64,000 nt of DNA from Jatrophihabitans telluris (GTDB taxonomy: Bacteria > Actinomycetota > Actinomycetes > Mycobacteriales > Jatrophihabitantaceae): positions 2,852,001-2,916,000 of the forward strand of contig NZ_CP097332.1 in NCBI RefSeq assembly GCF_023516435.1, in the 5' to 3' direction. The notes under the pieces were generated by a model. The model was not told the origin of the DNA. It worked only from the letters and a program-made list of their open reading frames with translations, and made no database searches. The first letter of the stretch is position 1. Every line of letters begins with the position of its first letter. Below are positions 1-8,853 of the stretch, piece by piece. Made by a program: the position numbers and the translations under genes.

Positions 1-1
1 C

Positions 2-487
2 GAAGAGGCCCTGGAAGGATCGATCGCCCTGGCCGCATCGATGGATTCCCGCGGGTACGGTCGTTCGGCCGCCCTGCCCGCGCGCGTGCGCCGACTCACC
101 CACCTCGTGCTGCTGCTCGGCCTCGGAGCGGCCCTGGTCGGCAGCTACTTCGTCGTCGACCCGAGCGCCGCGCATGGCTGGGGGGTGCTGGGACTCGCCG
201 TCGGCAGCGGCCTGGCCGTAGTGGCCGGCCTGTACTCCGGCCGCAGGCTGCGGCGGACCCGCTACCGGCATGACCCCTGGGGTGGGCCCGAGTGGCTGAT
301 TCTGGTCAGCGTGGCCGTCCCGCTCGCCTGCTTCGCGCTGGCCGACGCCAACCCCGGAGCGTCCGGCGTGCTGCGCTGGCCCTCGCTTCCCCTCGTCCCC
401 TTTCTCGGACTCCTCCTTGCTGCGCTGCCCGGCCTCACCGGTGGTCCGACAACGCAGAATCCCCTTTCCGAGGCGGGGACGTCATGA
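2..487 (+). CDS. ecfT: ECF transporter transmembrane protein EcfT (C-terminal part)
   Basis: The frame is open from the window edge, so the N-terminus is missing; 161 residues remain. It is the membrane scaffold that couples ATPases to a substrate-binding S component. The start of the fragment carries the conserved EcfT cytoplasmic motif (SIALAASMDSRGYGR, related to the A-R-G motif that contacts the ATPase groove). Four hydrophobic segments follow. Its stop overlaps the start of the ATPase gene (ATGA), so the two are translationally coupled. An ATG at 41 exists but lies inside the conserved motif and is not the true start. Confidence 0.85.
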   Translation, partial: EEALEGSIALAASMDSRGYGRSAALPARVRRLTHLVLLLGLGAALVGSYFVVDPSAAHGWGVLGLAVGSGLAVVAGLYSGRRLRRTRYRHDPWGGPEWLILVSVAVPLACFALADANPGASGVLRWPSLPLVPFLGLLLAALPGLTGGPTTQNPLSEAGTS

Positions 488-2112
488 TCGAGCTGGTTTC
501 CGCGGGAGTGCGGTACACGCCGACTTCCGAACCGGTTTTCCACGACCTCACGCTGTCCATCGCCGAGGGCGAACTGTGCCTGGTCGTCGGGCCGACGGGA
601 TCGGGCAAGTCCAGCCTGCTCGGGACGGTGAACGGGCTCGTCCCCCACTTCACCGGCGGGGTGCTGTCGGGGACCGTACGGGTCGCCGGACGGGACACTC
701 GAACCCACCCACCGCGGGAACTGGCCGATGTGGTCGGGGTCGTCGGCCAGAATCCCCGGGCCGGCTTCGTCACCGACGTCGTGGAGGACGAGCTGGCCTA
801 CACGATGGAGTCGCTGGCCATTCCCCGCGACGTGATGCGACGCCGCATCGAGGACGTGCTCGATCTGCTTTCGCTGGCCGAGCTGCGCGACCGGCCGCTG
901 TCCACGTTGTCCGGAGGGCAGGCTCAGCGAGTCGCCATCGGTTCGGTGATGACCGCCCATCCGCGGGTGCTGGTGCTGGACGAACCCACCTCCGCTCTGG
1001 ACCCCGCCTCAGCCGAGGAGGTCCTGGCCGTCATTCAGCGCCTCGTGCACGACAACGGCCTGACCGTCCTGATGGCTGAGCACCGGCTCGAACGCGTCGT
1101 CCATTACGCTGACTCGGTCGTGGTCATGCCCGGCGGCGGCCGGCCGATCGAGTACGGCGATCCGGCGGCGATGATGCGGTTGTCGCCGGTGTTCCCGGCG
1201 GTCGTCGAACTGGGTCGCGATCTGGAGTGGGACCCGCTCCCGCTGACGGTCCGCGACGCGCGCCGCCGCTCCGCCGGACTGCACCGGACTCTGGCCACCG
1301 CCGCCGTGCCGCCGGATTCCGCCCGACCAGGTCGGGTGCTGGCCCGGGTCAGCGGGGCAACGGTGCGCTATCCCGAGACGGTCGCGGTCGACGGTCTGGA
1401 CCTCGAACTGCGCGGGGGTGAGATCACCGCCCTGATGGGACGCAACGGCGCCGGCAAGTCCAGCCTGCTCAATCTGCTGACCGGCCTGCGCAAGCCGACC
1501 AGCGGTACCGTCCGCCTGGGCGCCGGCGTCGACCCACGGAGTCTGCGCGGCCGAGCGCTCATCTGCGCGGTCGGCCTCGTCCCGCAGCAGCCCGCGGACC
1601 TGCTCTACGCCGACTCCGTCGCCGAGGAATGCGCCCTGGCCGACCGGGAAGCGGGCGGCGCCGTCGGACGCTGCGCTGGGCTGCTCCTGCGGATCGCCGG
1701 ACCCATCGACCCGGACCGCCATCCCCGGGACCTGTCCGAGGGCCAGCGCCTGGCCCTGGCGCTGGCCGTCGTCATGACCTCCGAACCGGACCTGCTGCTG
1801 CTCGACGAGCCGACCCGAGGGCTCGACTACCCCGCCAAGAAAAGGCTGATCGTGCTGCTGCGTGAGCTGGCCGGTCCCGAGCGGTCCATCGTCCTGGCCA
1901 CCCATGACGTCGAACTGGCGGCCGAGTTGTCCGACCGGACCGTGGTGATGGCTGACGGTCAGATCGTCGCCGACGGGCCCAGCCGTGAGGTGGTTGTCTC
2001 GTCCCCGGTGTTCGCTCCGCAGATCTCGAAGGTGCTCAGCCCGCTGCCCTACCTCACGGTCTCCGATGTCAGGGTGGGTCTCGCAGGCATCACCCAGGCC
2101 GGCTCGTCGTGA
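484..2112 (+). CDS. ECF transporter ATPase, two fused ABC domains (EcfA1-EcfA2 type)
   Basis: A 542-residue protein with two complete ABC cassettes. Domain 1: Walker A GPTGSGKSS near residue 36, signature LSGGQ near 142, Walker B ending DEPTSALD near 166. Domain 2: Walker A GRNGAGKSS near 319, a variant signature LSEGQ near 417, then DEPTRGLD. It energises uptake of a vitamin by the group I ECF transporter. ATG at 484 overlaps the ecfT stop, and its own stop overlaps the next start (GTGA), so ecfT, ATPase and S component form one coupled operon. The fusion replaces the usual two separate ATPases. A longer reading to 292 is rejected because it overlaps ecfT. Confidence 0.92.
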   Translation: MIELVSAGVRYTPTSEPVFHDLTLSIAEGELCLVVGPTGSGKSSLLGTVNGLVPHFTGGVLSGTVRVAGRDTRTHPPRELADVVGVVGQNPRAGFVTDVVEDELAYTMESLAIPRDVMRRRIEDVLDLLSLAELRDRPLSTLSGGQAQRVAIGSVMTAHPRVLVLDEPTSALDPASAEEVLAVIQRLVHDNGLTVLMAEHRLERVVHYADSVVVMPGGGRPIEYGDPAAMMRLSPVFPAVVELGRDLEWDPLPLTVRDARRRSAGLHRTLATAAVPPDSARPGRVLARVSGATVRYPETVAVDGLDLELRGGEITALMGRNGAGKSSLLNLLTGLRKPTSGTVRLGAGVDPRSLRGRALICAVGLVPQQPADLLYADSVAEECALADREAGGAVGRCAGLLLRIAGPIDPDRHPRDLSEGQRLALALAVVMTSEPDLLLLDEPTRGLDYPAKKRLIVLLRELAGPERSIVLATHDVELAAELSDRTVVMADGQIVADGPSREVVVSSPVFAPQISKVLSPLPYLTVSDVRVGLAGITQAGSS

Positions 2113-2972
2113 GCACCCGCGGGGCAGCCCTGCGGATCTCGCCGGTCTCTGCCCTGACCTTGGCCGGAGTTTCCCTCGTGGGCGTCGCGGCCTTCCTCTG
2201 GCCGCTGGTGCTGACCACCGCGGGCGACGACGGGCACGCCACGGACGCACCCTGGGTCTTCGTCCTGCTGCTGCCGTTGCTGCTGTTGATCGCGGTGACG
2301 CAGCTGTCCTCCGGCGGTCTGGACGCCAAAGCCGTCGCCCTGCTCGGGGTGCTCTCCGGCGTGTCCGCCCTGCTCCGCCCGCTGAGCGGCGGGGTCACCG
2401 GCATCCAGTTGATGTTCTTCCTGCTGGTGCCGGCCGGGCGTGTCTTCGGCCCAGGATTCGGTTTCCTGCTCGGAAACGTAGCGATGTTCGCCTCGGCCGC
2501 GCTGACGGGAGGCGGCGGCCCGTGGCTCCCGTTCCAGATGCTGGCCGCCGGTTGGATCGGCCTCGGCGCCGGACTGCTGCCGCCTTTGCGTGGGCGCCTC
2601 GAACTTCTCCTGCTGAGCGGCTACGGGTTCGCGGCGGGCATCGCCTACGGGTTCGTCATGAACCTGTGGTTCTGGCCGTTCGCGGCCTCCGGTACCGGGA
2701 CGGCGTCGGCGGTCACCTTCGTCGCGGGGGCTCCCCTGACCGACAACCTGCACCGTTGGCTGGCCTTTTCCACGACCACCAGCCTGTCCTTCGACCTCCC
2801 CCGCGGATTCGCGACGGCGGTCGCGGTGCTGCTGGTGGGACGGCCCGTGCTGTCGGCCCTGCGCCGAGCCTCCCGGCGAGCCGCGTTCGAGGGGCCGGTG
2901 ATCTTCGTGCCGGCCGCCACCGCCTCCGGTGCGGGCCCGCGCGGCGAGGCCAGGCAAGATGGGGCGTCGTAA
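2109..2972 (+). CDS. ECF transporter substrate-binding S component
   Basis: A 287-residue membrane protein with about six hydrophobic segments (for example ISPVSALTLAGVSLVGVAAF, and the loop LRPLSGGVTGIQLMFFLLVP typical of S components). It binds the vitamin and associates with EcfT and the fused ATPase encoded immediately upstream. GTG start overlaps the ATPase stop. cobT follows after 27 nt, which suggests that the substrate is cobalamin, a cobinamide-type precursor or a lower-ligand base; this is inference from context only. No riboswitch can be judged because the operon start is outside the window. Confidence 0.82.
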   Translation: MSTRGAALRISPVSALTLAGVSLVGVAAFLWPLVLTTAGDDGHATDAPWVFVLLLPLLLLIAVTQLSSGGLDAKAVALLGVLSGVSALLRPLSGGVTGIQLMFFLLVPAGRVFGPGFGFLLGNVAMFASAALTGGGGPWLPFQMLAAGWIGLGAGLLPPLRGRLELLLLSGYGFAAGIAYGFVMNLWFWPFAASGTGTASAVTFVAGAPLTDNLHRWLAFSTTTSLSFDLPRGFATAVAVLLVGRPVLSALRRASRRAAFEGPVIFVPAATASGAGPRGEARQDGAS

Positions 2973-2999
2973 CCCGCCCGAGCACCCGGGAGCATCCGC

Positions 3000-4019
3000 A
3001 TGAGCGAAAGTCAGCCCAGCTGGGAAGCCGCCATCGACGGCATCGACTACCCGGACGCCGACGCTGCCCAGCGGGTACGACACGACCAGCAGCAGCCGGG
3101 CGCCATCCAGTTCGGCGTCCTGGGCGAACTCGCCGTCTGGGTCGCCTCGGTCCAGGGCAGCGCTCCGCCCCACGACTTTCATCGCGTCCGGGCCTTGCTC
3201 ATCGCCGGCGACCACGGGATCGCGGCAGCGGGGGTCTCGGCCCGCAATGCCGGGGCGACCGCCGCTGAGGTGGCCGGCTTGTCGGCGGGGGCCCGCCCGG
3301 CCAACGAACTCGCCGAGCTGGCCGGTGCGACCGTGCGGCCCGTCGATGTCGCCGTCGACGCCGAGGCCACACCGGCGGGGGCCGAGTTCAAGGTGCGGCG
3401 CGGCAGTGGCTCGATCGATCGCGAGGACGCCCTGACTGCCGAGGAAACCGAACTGGCGCTGGCCACGGGCGTCCGGCTGGCCGATGCCGAGATCGACGCC
3501 GGCGCGGACCTGATCGTGCTCGGTGACCTGGGCGTCGGATCCACGACGGTGGCCGCCACCCTGATCTCCATCCAGACCGACACCGAGCCCACGAAGGTCG
3601 TCGGACGCAGTTGCGGCATCGACGACCCGACGTGGATCGCCAAATGCGCCGCGATCCGGGACGCCCGGCGCCGCGGCCGAGCCCACCGGGGCGAGTTGCT
3701 GGACGTACTCAGGGTCGCCGGCGGCGCGGATTTCGCCGTCCTGGTCGGGGTGATCCTGCAGTCGGCCAACCGGCGGACACCCGTACTCGTCGACGGTGTC
3801 GTCACGGCGGCCGCAGCGCTACTGGCTCAATCCGTCAATGCCCGCATCGTGCGCTGGATCAGGGCCGCCCAGCTCACCGAGGAGCCGGCGCACGCGATCG
3901 CGCTGGATCGGCTCGGGCTGACGCCGATCCTCGACCTGCATCTGGCCACCGGTGAGGCGATCGGCGCGCTCACCGCGGTACCGATCCTGCGTGCGGCCAT
4001 CCGCTCGGCCGGCGCGTGA
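3000..4019 (+). CDS. cobT: Nicotinate-nucleotide--dimethylbenzimidazole phosphoribosyltransferase CobT
   Basis: 339 residues, normal for the family. It makes alpha-ribazole phosphate, the lower-ligand nucleotide of cobalamin, from 5,6-dimethylbenzimidazole and nicotinate mononucleotide. Visible family features: GDHGIAAAGVS near residue 69, LGDLGVGSTTVAATL in the middle, and the C-terminal TPILDLHLATGEAIGAL whose Glu corresponds to the catalytic glutamate region (GEGSG in Salmonella CobT). A GGGAG ribosome site lies 7 nt before ATG. It follows the ECF operon on the same strand and probably shares its transcript. Confidence 0.93.
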   Translation: MSESQPSWEAAIDGIDYPDADAAQRVRHDQQQPGAIQFGVLGELAVWVASVQGSAPPHDFHRVRALLIAGDHGIAAAGVSARNAGATAAEVAGLSAGARPANELAELAGATVRPVDVAVDAEATPAGAEFKVRRGSGSIDREDALTAEETELALATGVRLADAEIDAGADLIVLGDLGVGSTTVAATLISIQTDTEPTKVVGRSCGIDDPTWIAKCAAIRDARRRGRAHRGELLDVLRVAGGADFAVLVGVILQSANRRTPVLVDGVVTAAAALLAQSVNARIVRWIRAAQLTEEPAHAIALDRLGLTPILDLHLATGEAIGALTAVPILRAAIRSAGA

Positions 4020-4046
4020 GGCGGTTCTCGACGCTGCCGGCCAGGA

Positions 4047-5174
4047 TCAGCGCACGTGGGACGGCACGAAGGGCAGCTTGACCACGGTCGCGGACAGCGA
4101 GCGACCCCGGACGTCGATCGTCACCGGCGAGCCGTGCTCGAGCCCGGCGGCGGTGTCGAGCAGAGCCAGTGCGATGCCCTTTTTGAGCGTGGGGGAAAAC
4201 GTCCCCGACGTGGTGTGCCCGAGCGGTTGACCCTCGGCGCCGAGTACCTGCATGTGCGGGCGGGGAACGCCCCGGTCGGACAGCGCGAGCCCGCGCAACG
4301 AGCGGGCCGGACCGGCGGCCTTCTCGGCGACCAGCGCGTCGCGACCCCAGAAGGCGTCCTTCTTCCAGCCGACCGCCCATCCCGACCCGGCCTGGACCGG
4401 GGTGATGTCGCGAGCAAGGTCCTGGCCGTGCAACGGGTAGCCCATTTCGGTCCGGAGCGTGTCGCGGGCGCCCAGCCCGGCCGGCATACCGTCGTGCCGG
4501 CGCACCGTTTCGGCGAGAGCGTCCCAGAGGGCGCCCGCATCCGACCACGCGGGAATCAACTCATAGCCGTGCTCGCCGGTGTATCCCGTACGGCAGACCC
4601 GCACCGGCCGTCCGTCGAACTCGGCGTCGACGAACGAGACGTAGGGCATGTCGCTGGGCAGGTCGAGGTCGGCGAGCACGGCGGCTGAACGGGGCCCCTG
4701 CACGGCCAGCACGCCGAAGCCCTCGTGCTGGTTGGTCACGGTCAGCCCGGGCGCCCGCCGGTGTGCCTCGGCCGAAAGCAGGCCGATGACCTCGTCGGCG
4801 TTGGCGGCGTTGGGCATCAGGAACACCTCGTCGTCGGAGACGAGATAGCTGAAGACGTCGTCGATCACGCCACCGTCCTCGGCGCAGCACAGGGTGTACT
4901 GGGCCTGGCCCGGCACGATCCGACCCAGATCAGCGGTGAAGCAGGAATTGACGAAGGCACGCGCGCCCGGGCCCGCGACCGTGGCCTTGCCCAGATGCGA
5001 GACGTCGAAGAGCCCGACGGCCGTCCGGACGGCCGTGTGCTCGGCGATCACGCCGCCGCCGGATGCCCCGTATTCAATCGGCATCTCCCAACCGCCGAAG
5101 TCGGCGAGCTTCGCGCCGAGGTCGAGGTGGCGGTCGTGCAGGGGCGAGCGGCGCAGCGCGGCGGGCGTGGTCAT
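4047..5174 (-). CDS. gcvT: Glycine cleavage system aminomethyltransferase (T protein)
   Basis: 375 residues, usual length. It transfers the methylene group from the aminomethyl-lipoyl H protein to tetrahydrofolate and releases ammonia. Motifs: [10 protein letters not shown] near the N-terminus, [32 protein letters not shown], and [10 protein letters not shown]. Start chosen at the ATG at 5174, giving [17 protein letters not shown], because a -10 box TACGGT ends 6 nt upstream (leaderless pattern) and the 75-residue upstream extension has no family similarity. It is convergent with cobT and divergent from pepA. No gcvP or gcvH is visible in the window. Confidence 0.94.
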   Translation of the reverse strand: MTTPAALRRSPLHDRHLDLGAKLADFGGWEMPIEYGASGGGVIAEHTAVRTAVGLFDVSHLGKATVAGPGARAFVNSCFTADLGRIVPGQAQYTLCCAEDGGVIDDVFSYLVSDDEVFLMPNAANADEVIGLLSAEAHRRAPGLTVTNQHEGFGVLAVQGPRSAAVLADLDLPSDMPYVSFVDAEFDGRPVRVCRTGYTGEHGYELIPAWSDAGALWDALAETVRRHDGMPAGLGARDTLRTEMGYPLHGQDLARDITPVQAGSGWAVGWKKDAFWGRDALVAEKAAGPARSLRGLALSDRGVPRPHMQVLGAEGQPLGHTTSGTFSPTLKKGIALALLDTAAGLEHGSPVTIDVRGRSLSATVVKLPFVPSHVR

Positions 5175-5180
5175 GGCGAC

Positions 5181-5186
5181 ACCGTA
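5181..5186 (-). promoter_or_regulatory. -10 box of leaderless gcvT
   Basis: TACGGT on the minus strand, 6 nt before the gcvT ATG. It fits the TANNNT -10 consensus of leaderless actinobacterial genes. No -35 is obvious. Confidence 0.55.
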
Positions 5187-5267
5187 CCGATCAGCCCTGA
5201 CGCCGGGCACCGGCACGCCCCGCCGCCATCGAGTACCCGCGCCGAATCGTGCAGCGACCGTTTCACA

Positions 5268-5273
5268 TATATT
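5268..5273 (+). promoter_or_regulatory. -10 box of leaderless pepA
   Basis: TATATT ends 7 nt before the pepA ATG at 5281, where no Shine-Dalgarno is present. This is an almost perfect -10 hexamer for a leaderless transcript starting at or next to the A of ATG. Confidence 0.65.
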
Positions 5274-5280
5274 GGCCCGT

Positions 5281-6759
5281 ATGCCAACCGTGTCGATCGT
5301 CTCGCCCGACGCCGTACTCGCCGCTGACGCGGTGATCGTTGCGACGGTATCCACCCCCGAGGGGATCGCGCTGGTCAAGGGCGCCGAGCCGGTCGACAAG
5401 GCGCTGGGCGGCCGGCTGCTCGAGGCGCTTCAGGCCCTGGATGCCTCGGGCCGCGAGGATGAGGTCCTGAAGATCGCGACCCTGGGCCAGGCCAGTTTCG
5501 GGCTGGTCGTCGCCAGCGGTACGGGCAAGGGCGACCCGTCCCGCGTCGAGTCCGAGCAGATTCGCCGGGCCGTCGGCGCCGCGCTGCGAGGCCTCAACTC
5601 CGCGCGCCGGGTCGCCGTGGCGATCTCGGCCGGCCCGAGCGAGGCGGCGACCATCGAGGCTGTCTCGGACGGGGCCCTGCTCGGCGCGTACCGATTCACC
5701 AGATTCAAGTCCGCCGCTACTCCGGCTGCGCTGCGCCGCGTCGACGTCGTCGGCTCCACCGGAGCGGACAGCCGCAAGGCCCTGCAACGGTCGAAGATCA
5801 TCAGCGCGGCCGTGAACAACACGCGCGATCTGGTCAACACGCCGGCCAATCACCTCAACCCGCCGAGCTTCGCCCAGTACGCGAAGGACAACGGCGAGGC
5901 GGCCGGGCTCACGGTCGAGGTGCTGGACGAACGCGGGCTGCGGCGCGGCAAGTTCGGCGGCATCCTTGCGGTCGGCGCCGGGTCGGCCACCCCGCCGCGG
6001 CTCGTCCGACTCAGCTACTCCCCGGCGCGCGCCACGACCCACGTTGCCCTGGTGGGCAAGGGCATCACGTTCGATACCGGCGGCCTCGACCTCAAGACCG
6101 CGATGATGGCTCAGATGAAGTCCGATATGGGTGGTGCCGCGGCCGTCATCGAAGCGATCATCGCCGCCGCCAAACTCAAGCTCCCGATCGCCATCACCGC
6201 GACGGTCCCCATGGCCGAGAACGCGGTGTCAGGCACGGCCTACCGCCCGTCTGACATCCTGACGATGCGCGATGGACGGACCGTCGAGGTCGACAACACC
6301 GACGCCGAGGGCCGGCTCATCCTGGCCGACGCGATCCTGCGGGCCTGCGAGGACTCCCCCGATTACCTCATCGAGACCTCCACGCTGACCGGGGGACAAC
6401 TCGTGGCGCTGGGACTCAACACCACCGGCGCAATGGGCAGTGACGCCTTCCGCGACCGGGTGGTCGCCGCCGGGAACGCCGCCGGGGAGTCGCTGTGGCC
6501 GATGCCGCTGCCGGCATACCTGCGCGCGGGCCTGGACTCGCCGGTCGCCGACATCACCAACCTGCCCAAGGAGCGCTGGGCCTCGATGCTCGTGGCCGGC
6601 GTATTCCTGCAGGACTTCGTCTCCAGTGGCGTGGAGTGGGTGCACCTGGACATCGCCGGTCCGTCGTTTGCCAACGCTCCGAGCGGCTACACCCCCAAGG
6701 GCGGCACCGGGGCGATCGTGCGCACGCTGGTGGCTGCGCTGTCCGACCTGGCGGGCTGA
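5281..6759 (+). CDS. pepA: Leucyl aminopeptidase (M17, cytosolic aminopeptidase)
   Basis: 492 residues. A two-metal exopeptidase that removes N-terminal residues from peptides in the cytoplasm. Metal and catalytic signature: [13 protein letters not shown] (Lys about 260, Asp about 265), [10 protein letters not shown] (Asp about 282) and [12 protein letters not shown] (Asp about 341, Glu about 343, followed by the catalytic Arg). N-terminal macro-like domain, C-terminal catalytic domain. ATG at 5281 is chosen because a TATATT -10 box sits 7 nt upstream; the open frame continues upstream only as a shadow of gcvT. Corresponds to PepB of mycobacteria by position. Confidence 0.95.
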   Translation: MPTVSIVSPDAVLAADAVIVATVSTPEGIALVKGAEPVDKALGGRLLEALQALDASGREDEVLKIATLGQASFGLVVASGTGKGDPSRVESEQIRRAVGAALRGLNSARRVAVAISAGPSEAATIEAVSDGALLGAYRFTRFKSAATPAALRRVDVVGSTGADSRKALQRSKIISAAVNNTRDLVNTPANHLNPPSFAQYAKDNGEAAGLTVEVLDERGLRRGKFGGILAVGAGSATPPRLVRLSYSPARATTHVALVGKGITFDTGGLDLKTAMMAQMKSDMGGAAAVIEAIIAAAKLKLPIAITATVPMAENAVSGTAYRPSDILTMRDGRTVEVDNTDAEGRLILADAILRACEDSPDYLIETSTLTGGQLVALGLNTTGAMGSDAFRDRVVAAGNAAGESLWPMPLPAYLRAGLDSPVADITNLPKERWASMLVAGVFLQDFVSSGVEWVHLDIAGPSFANAPSGYTPKGGTGAIVRTLVAALSDLAG

Positions 6760-6772
6760 CCGGCCGGGGGGG

Positions 6773-7093
6773 TCAGTCAGCGCGCTTGTGCCGCGCGTTG
6801 TAGTCCCGCATTCGTTGTGGGTAGCCCACCACTGAGGCGTCGTAGAGCGGCAGGGCCATGCGCTTGGCGAAGGCCGCGGCCCCCGACGGGCCGTCGACGC
6901 GGCGTCTCGTCCACTCTCCGTCGTCGGCGACGAGCAACACCGTCGTGTCGGTGACCGCGGTGCGCGGTTCGACAAAGGCCTCCACTCCTTGCCGACTGGC
7001 GATGAAGGCCTCCAGGTGGGCGGTGTCGTCCGAAGTGCCGGTGCGCAGTCGACCCTCGCCTCGTCTGCGCCGGCCGAGGCCGAACAGAGCCAT
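6773..7093 (-). CDS. Conserved small actinobacterial protein, function unknown
   Basis: 106 residues with an N-terminal basic stretch (MALFGLGRRRRGEGR) and a compact soluble remainder. The pattern of a central VTDTTVLLVADDGEWTRRRV and a C-terminal LPLYDASVVGYPQRMRDYN resembles a family of uncharacterised actinobacterial proteins found next to pepA and lpd. A strong GGAGGGG ribosome site precedes the ATG by 7 nt. It is convergent with pepA. No catalytic motif is recognisable. Confidence 0.75.
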   Translation of the reverse strand: MALFGLGRRRRGEGRLRTGTSDDTAHLEAFIASRQGVEAFVEPRTAVTDTTVLLVADDGEWTRRRVDGPSGAAAFAKRMALPLYDASVVGYPQRMRDYNARHKRAD

Positions 7094-7387
7094 GAACGCT
7101 CCCCTCCTGGTGGGTCCTCGGACGCCTGACCGGGCCCGGTGCTCGCGCCGAGGCGTCTTCGACCCGGTACCACTGCCGGGATGATCACACCGCGGGCGGG
7201 TCGAGACCGCAATCGCGTGCCCGACTCACCCGCGCCCGACGGCGAGTGGAACAATGTACAAGGTCTTCTTCAGTCCTGGCGCTGATTCGCCTTCGGCGAA
7301 ACTGGAAGCGACTGGGCTGTGGACGCTCGTTCTATCGAGAGCAGCTACCGCGGTCAGCGGTGCGGAGCAGAACAGGGAGTCGTTTTC

Positions 7388-8767
7388 GTGGCAGACCAGT
7401 CCTTTGACGTGGTGATCCTGGGTGGCGGGAGCGGCGGCTATGCGGCCGCGCTGCGATCGGCCGAGCTGGGCAAGTCGGTAGCGCTCATCGAGCGCGACAA
7501 GGTCGGCGGAACCTGTCTGCATCGGGGCTGCATTCCGACGAAGGCGTTGCTGCACGCGGGCGAGGTCGCCGATTCTGCTCGGGAGTCGGCGACGTTCGGG
7601 GTGAACGCGACGTTCGAGGGCATCGACATGGCGGGTGTCCACAAGTACAAGGACGGCGTCATCTCGAAGAACTGGAAGGGTCTGCAGGGGCTGATCAAGT
7701 CCCGCGGCATCCAGATCGTCGAGGGCGAAGGCCGCCTGGTGTCGGCCAAGACGGTGGCGGTTGGCGATGACACCTACACCGGCGCGAACGTCATCCTGGC
7801 TACCGGTTCCTACTCCCGGTCCTTGCCGGGCCTGGAGGTCGACGGACAGCGGGTGTTGACCAGCGAGCACGCGCTGTCCCTGGACCACGTCCCGGCCAGC
7901 GCAATCGTGCTCGGCGGTGGCGTGATCGGCGTCGAGTTCGCCAGCGCGTGGAAGTCCTTCGGGGCGGACGTCACCATCGTCGAGGCATTGCCGCATCTGG
8001 TTCCGTTGGAGGACGAGGACAACTCCAAACTGCTGGAGCGCGCCTTCCGTCGCCGGGGTATCGGGTTCAAGCTGGGCGCTCGATTCGCGGGCGTCGAGCA
8101 CACCGATTCCGGGGTGAAGGTGACCCTGGAAAGCGGGGAAAGTATCGAAGCCGAACTGCTGCTGGTCGCGGTCGGGCGTGGAGCGGTCTCCGAAGGGCTC
8201 GGCTACGAAGAGGCCGGCGTCGCGATGGAACGCGGGTTCGTCACGGTTGACGAGTACTGCCGCACGTCCGTCGAAGGCGTTTATGCCGTCGGTGATCTGG
8301 TCCCGACGCTCCAACTGGCCCATGTCGGCTTCGCCGAGGGCATCCTGGTCGCCGAGCACATCGCCGGCCTGCCGGTGGCACCGATCGACTATGCCGGGGT
8401 TCCGCGGATCACCTACTCCCAGCCCGAGGTCGCATCGGTCGGGCTGACGGCCGCGCAGGCGGCGGAAAAGTACGGCGCGGACAACATCAGGACGATCACG
8501 TACGACCTGTCGGGCAACGGCCGGTCGGCGATCCTCAACACCAAGGGCGCCGTGAAGCTCATCGCGGAGAAGGACGGTCCTGTGGTGGGCGTCCACATCG
8601 TCGGGGACCGGGTCGGCGAGCTCATCGCCGAAGCGCAACTGATCTACAACTGGGAAGCGCTGCCCAGCGAGGTCGCGCAACTCATTCACCCGCACCCCAC
8701 CCAGTCCGAGGCCATCGGCGAGGCCCACCTGCTCATGGCCGGCAAACCGCTGCACGTCCACGACTGA
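7388..8767 (+). CDS. lpdA: Dihydrolipoamide dehydrogenase (E3)
   Basis: 459 residues. A flavoprotein that reoxidises dihydrolipoamide in 2-oxoacid dehydrogenase (and glycine cleavage) complexes with NAD+. FAD site GGGSGGYAAAL at the N-terminus; redox disulfide GGTCLHRGCIPTK (Cys about 43 and 48); NAD site VLGGGVIGVEFAS; C-terminal HPHPTQSE carrying the catalytic His-Glu pair. GTG at 7388 is chosen because it gives the canonical N-terminus MADQSFDVVILGGG and has GGGAG upstream; the 23-residue longer reading is unlikely. The 294 nt before it hold no other gene. Followed after 86 nt by the E2 gene. Confidence 0.95.
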   Translation: MADQSFDVVILGGGSGGYAAALRSAELGKSVALIERDKVGGTCLHRGCIPTKALLHAGEVADSARESATFGVNATFEGIDMAGVHKYKDGVISKNWKGLQGLIKSRGIQIVEGEGRLVSAKTVAVGDDTYTGANVILATGSYSRSLPGLEVDGQRVLTSEHALSLDHVPASAIVLGGGVIGVEFASAWKSFGADVTIVEALPHLVPLEDEDNSKLLERAFRRRGIGFKLGARFAGVEHTDSGVKVTLESGESIEAELLLVAVGRGAVSEGLGYEEAGVAMERGFVTVDEYCRTSVEGVYAVGDLVPTLQLAHVGFAEGILVAEHIAGLPVAPIDYAGVPRITYSQPEVASVGLTAAQAAEKYGADNIRTITYDLSGNGRSAILNTKGAVKLIAEKDGPVVGVHIVGDRVGELIAEAQLIYNWEALPSEVAQLIHPHPTQSEAIGEAHLLMAGKPLHVHD

Positions 8768-8853
8768 GGACCGTTCGAGACGACTCGTAGGATTCCCTCG
8801 CCGGCCCGAGCTCGGCGAGCCAGCTTTGCCCGATCGCGAAGGAGCAACAGGAC

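Noticed and set aside
2049-3686. Minus-strand open frame of 545 residues across the S component and cobT
   Set aside because: Antisense shadow of well-supported genes in GC-rich DNA; its composition is Gly/Arg/Gln-rich low complexity with no domain.
4894-5280. N-terminal extension of pepA by 129 residues
   Set aside because: Overlaps gcvT in antisense and has no aminopeptidase similarity; the -10 box supports ATG at 5281.
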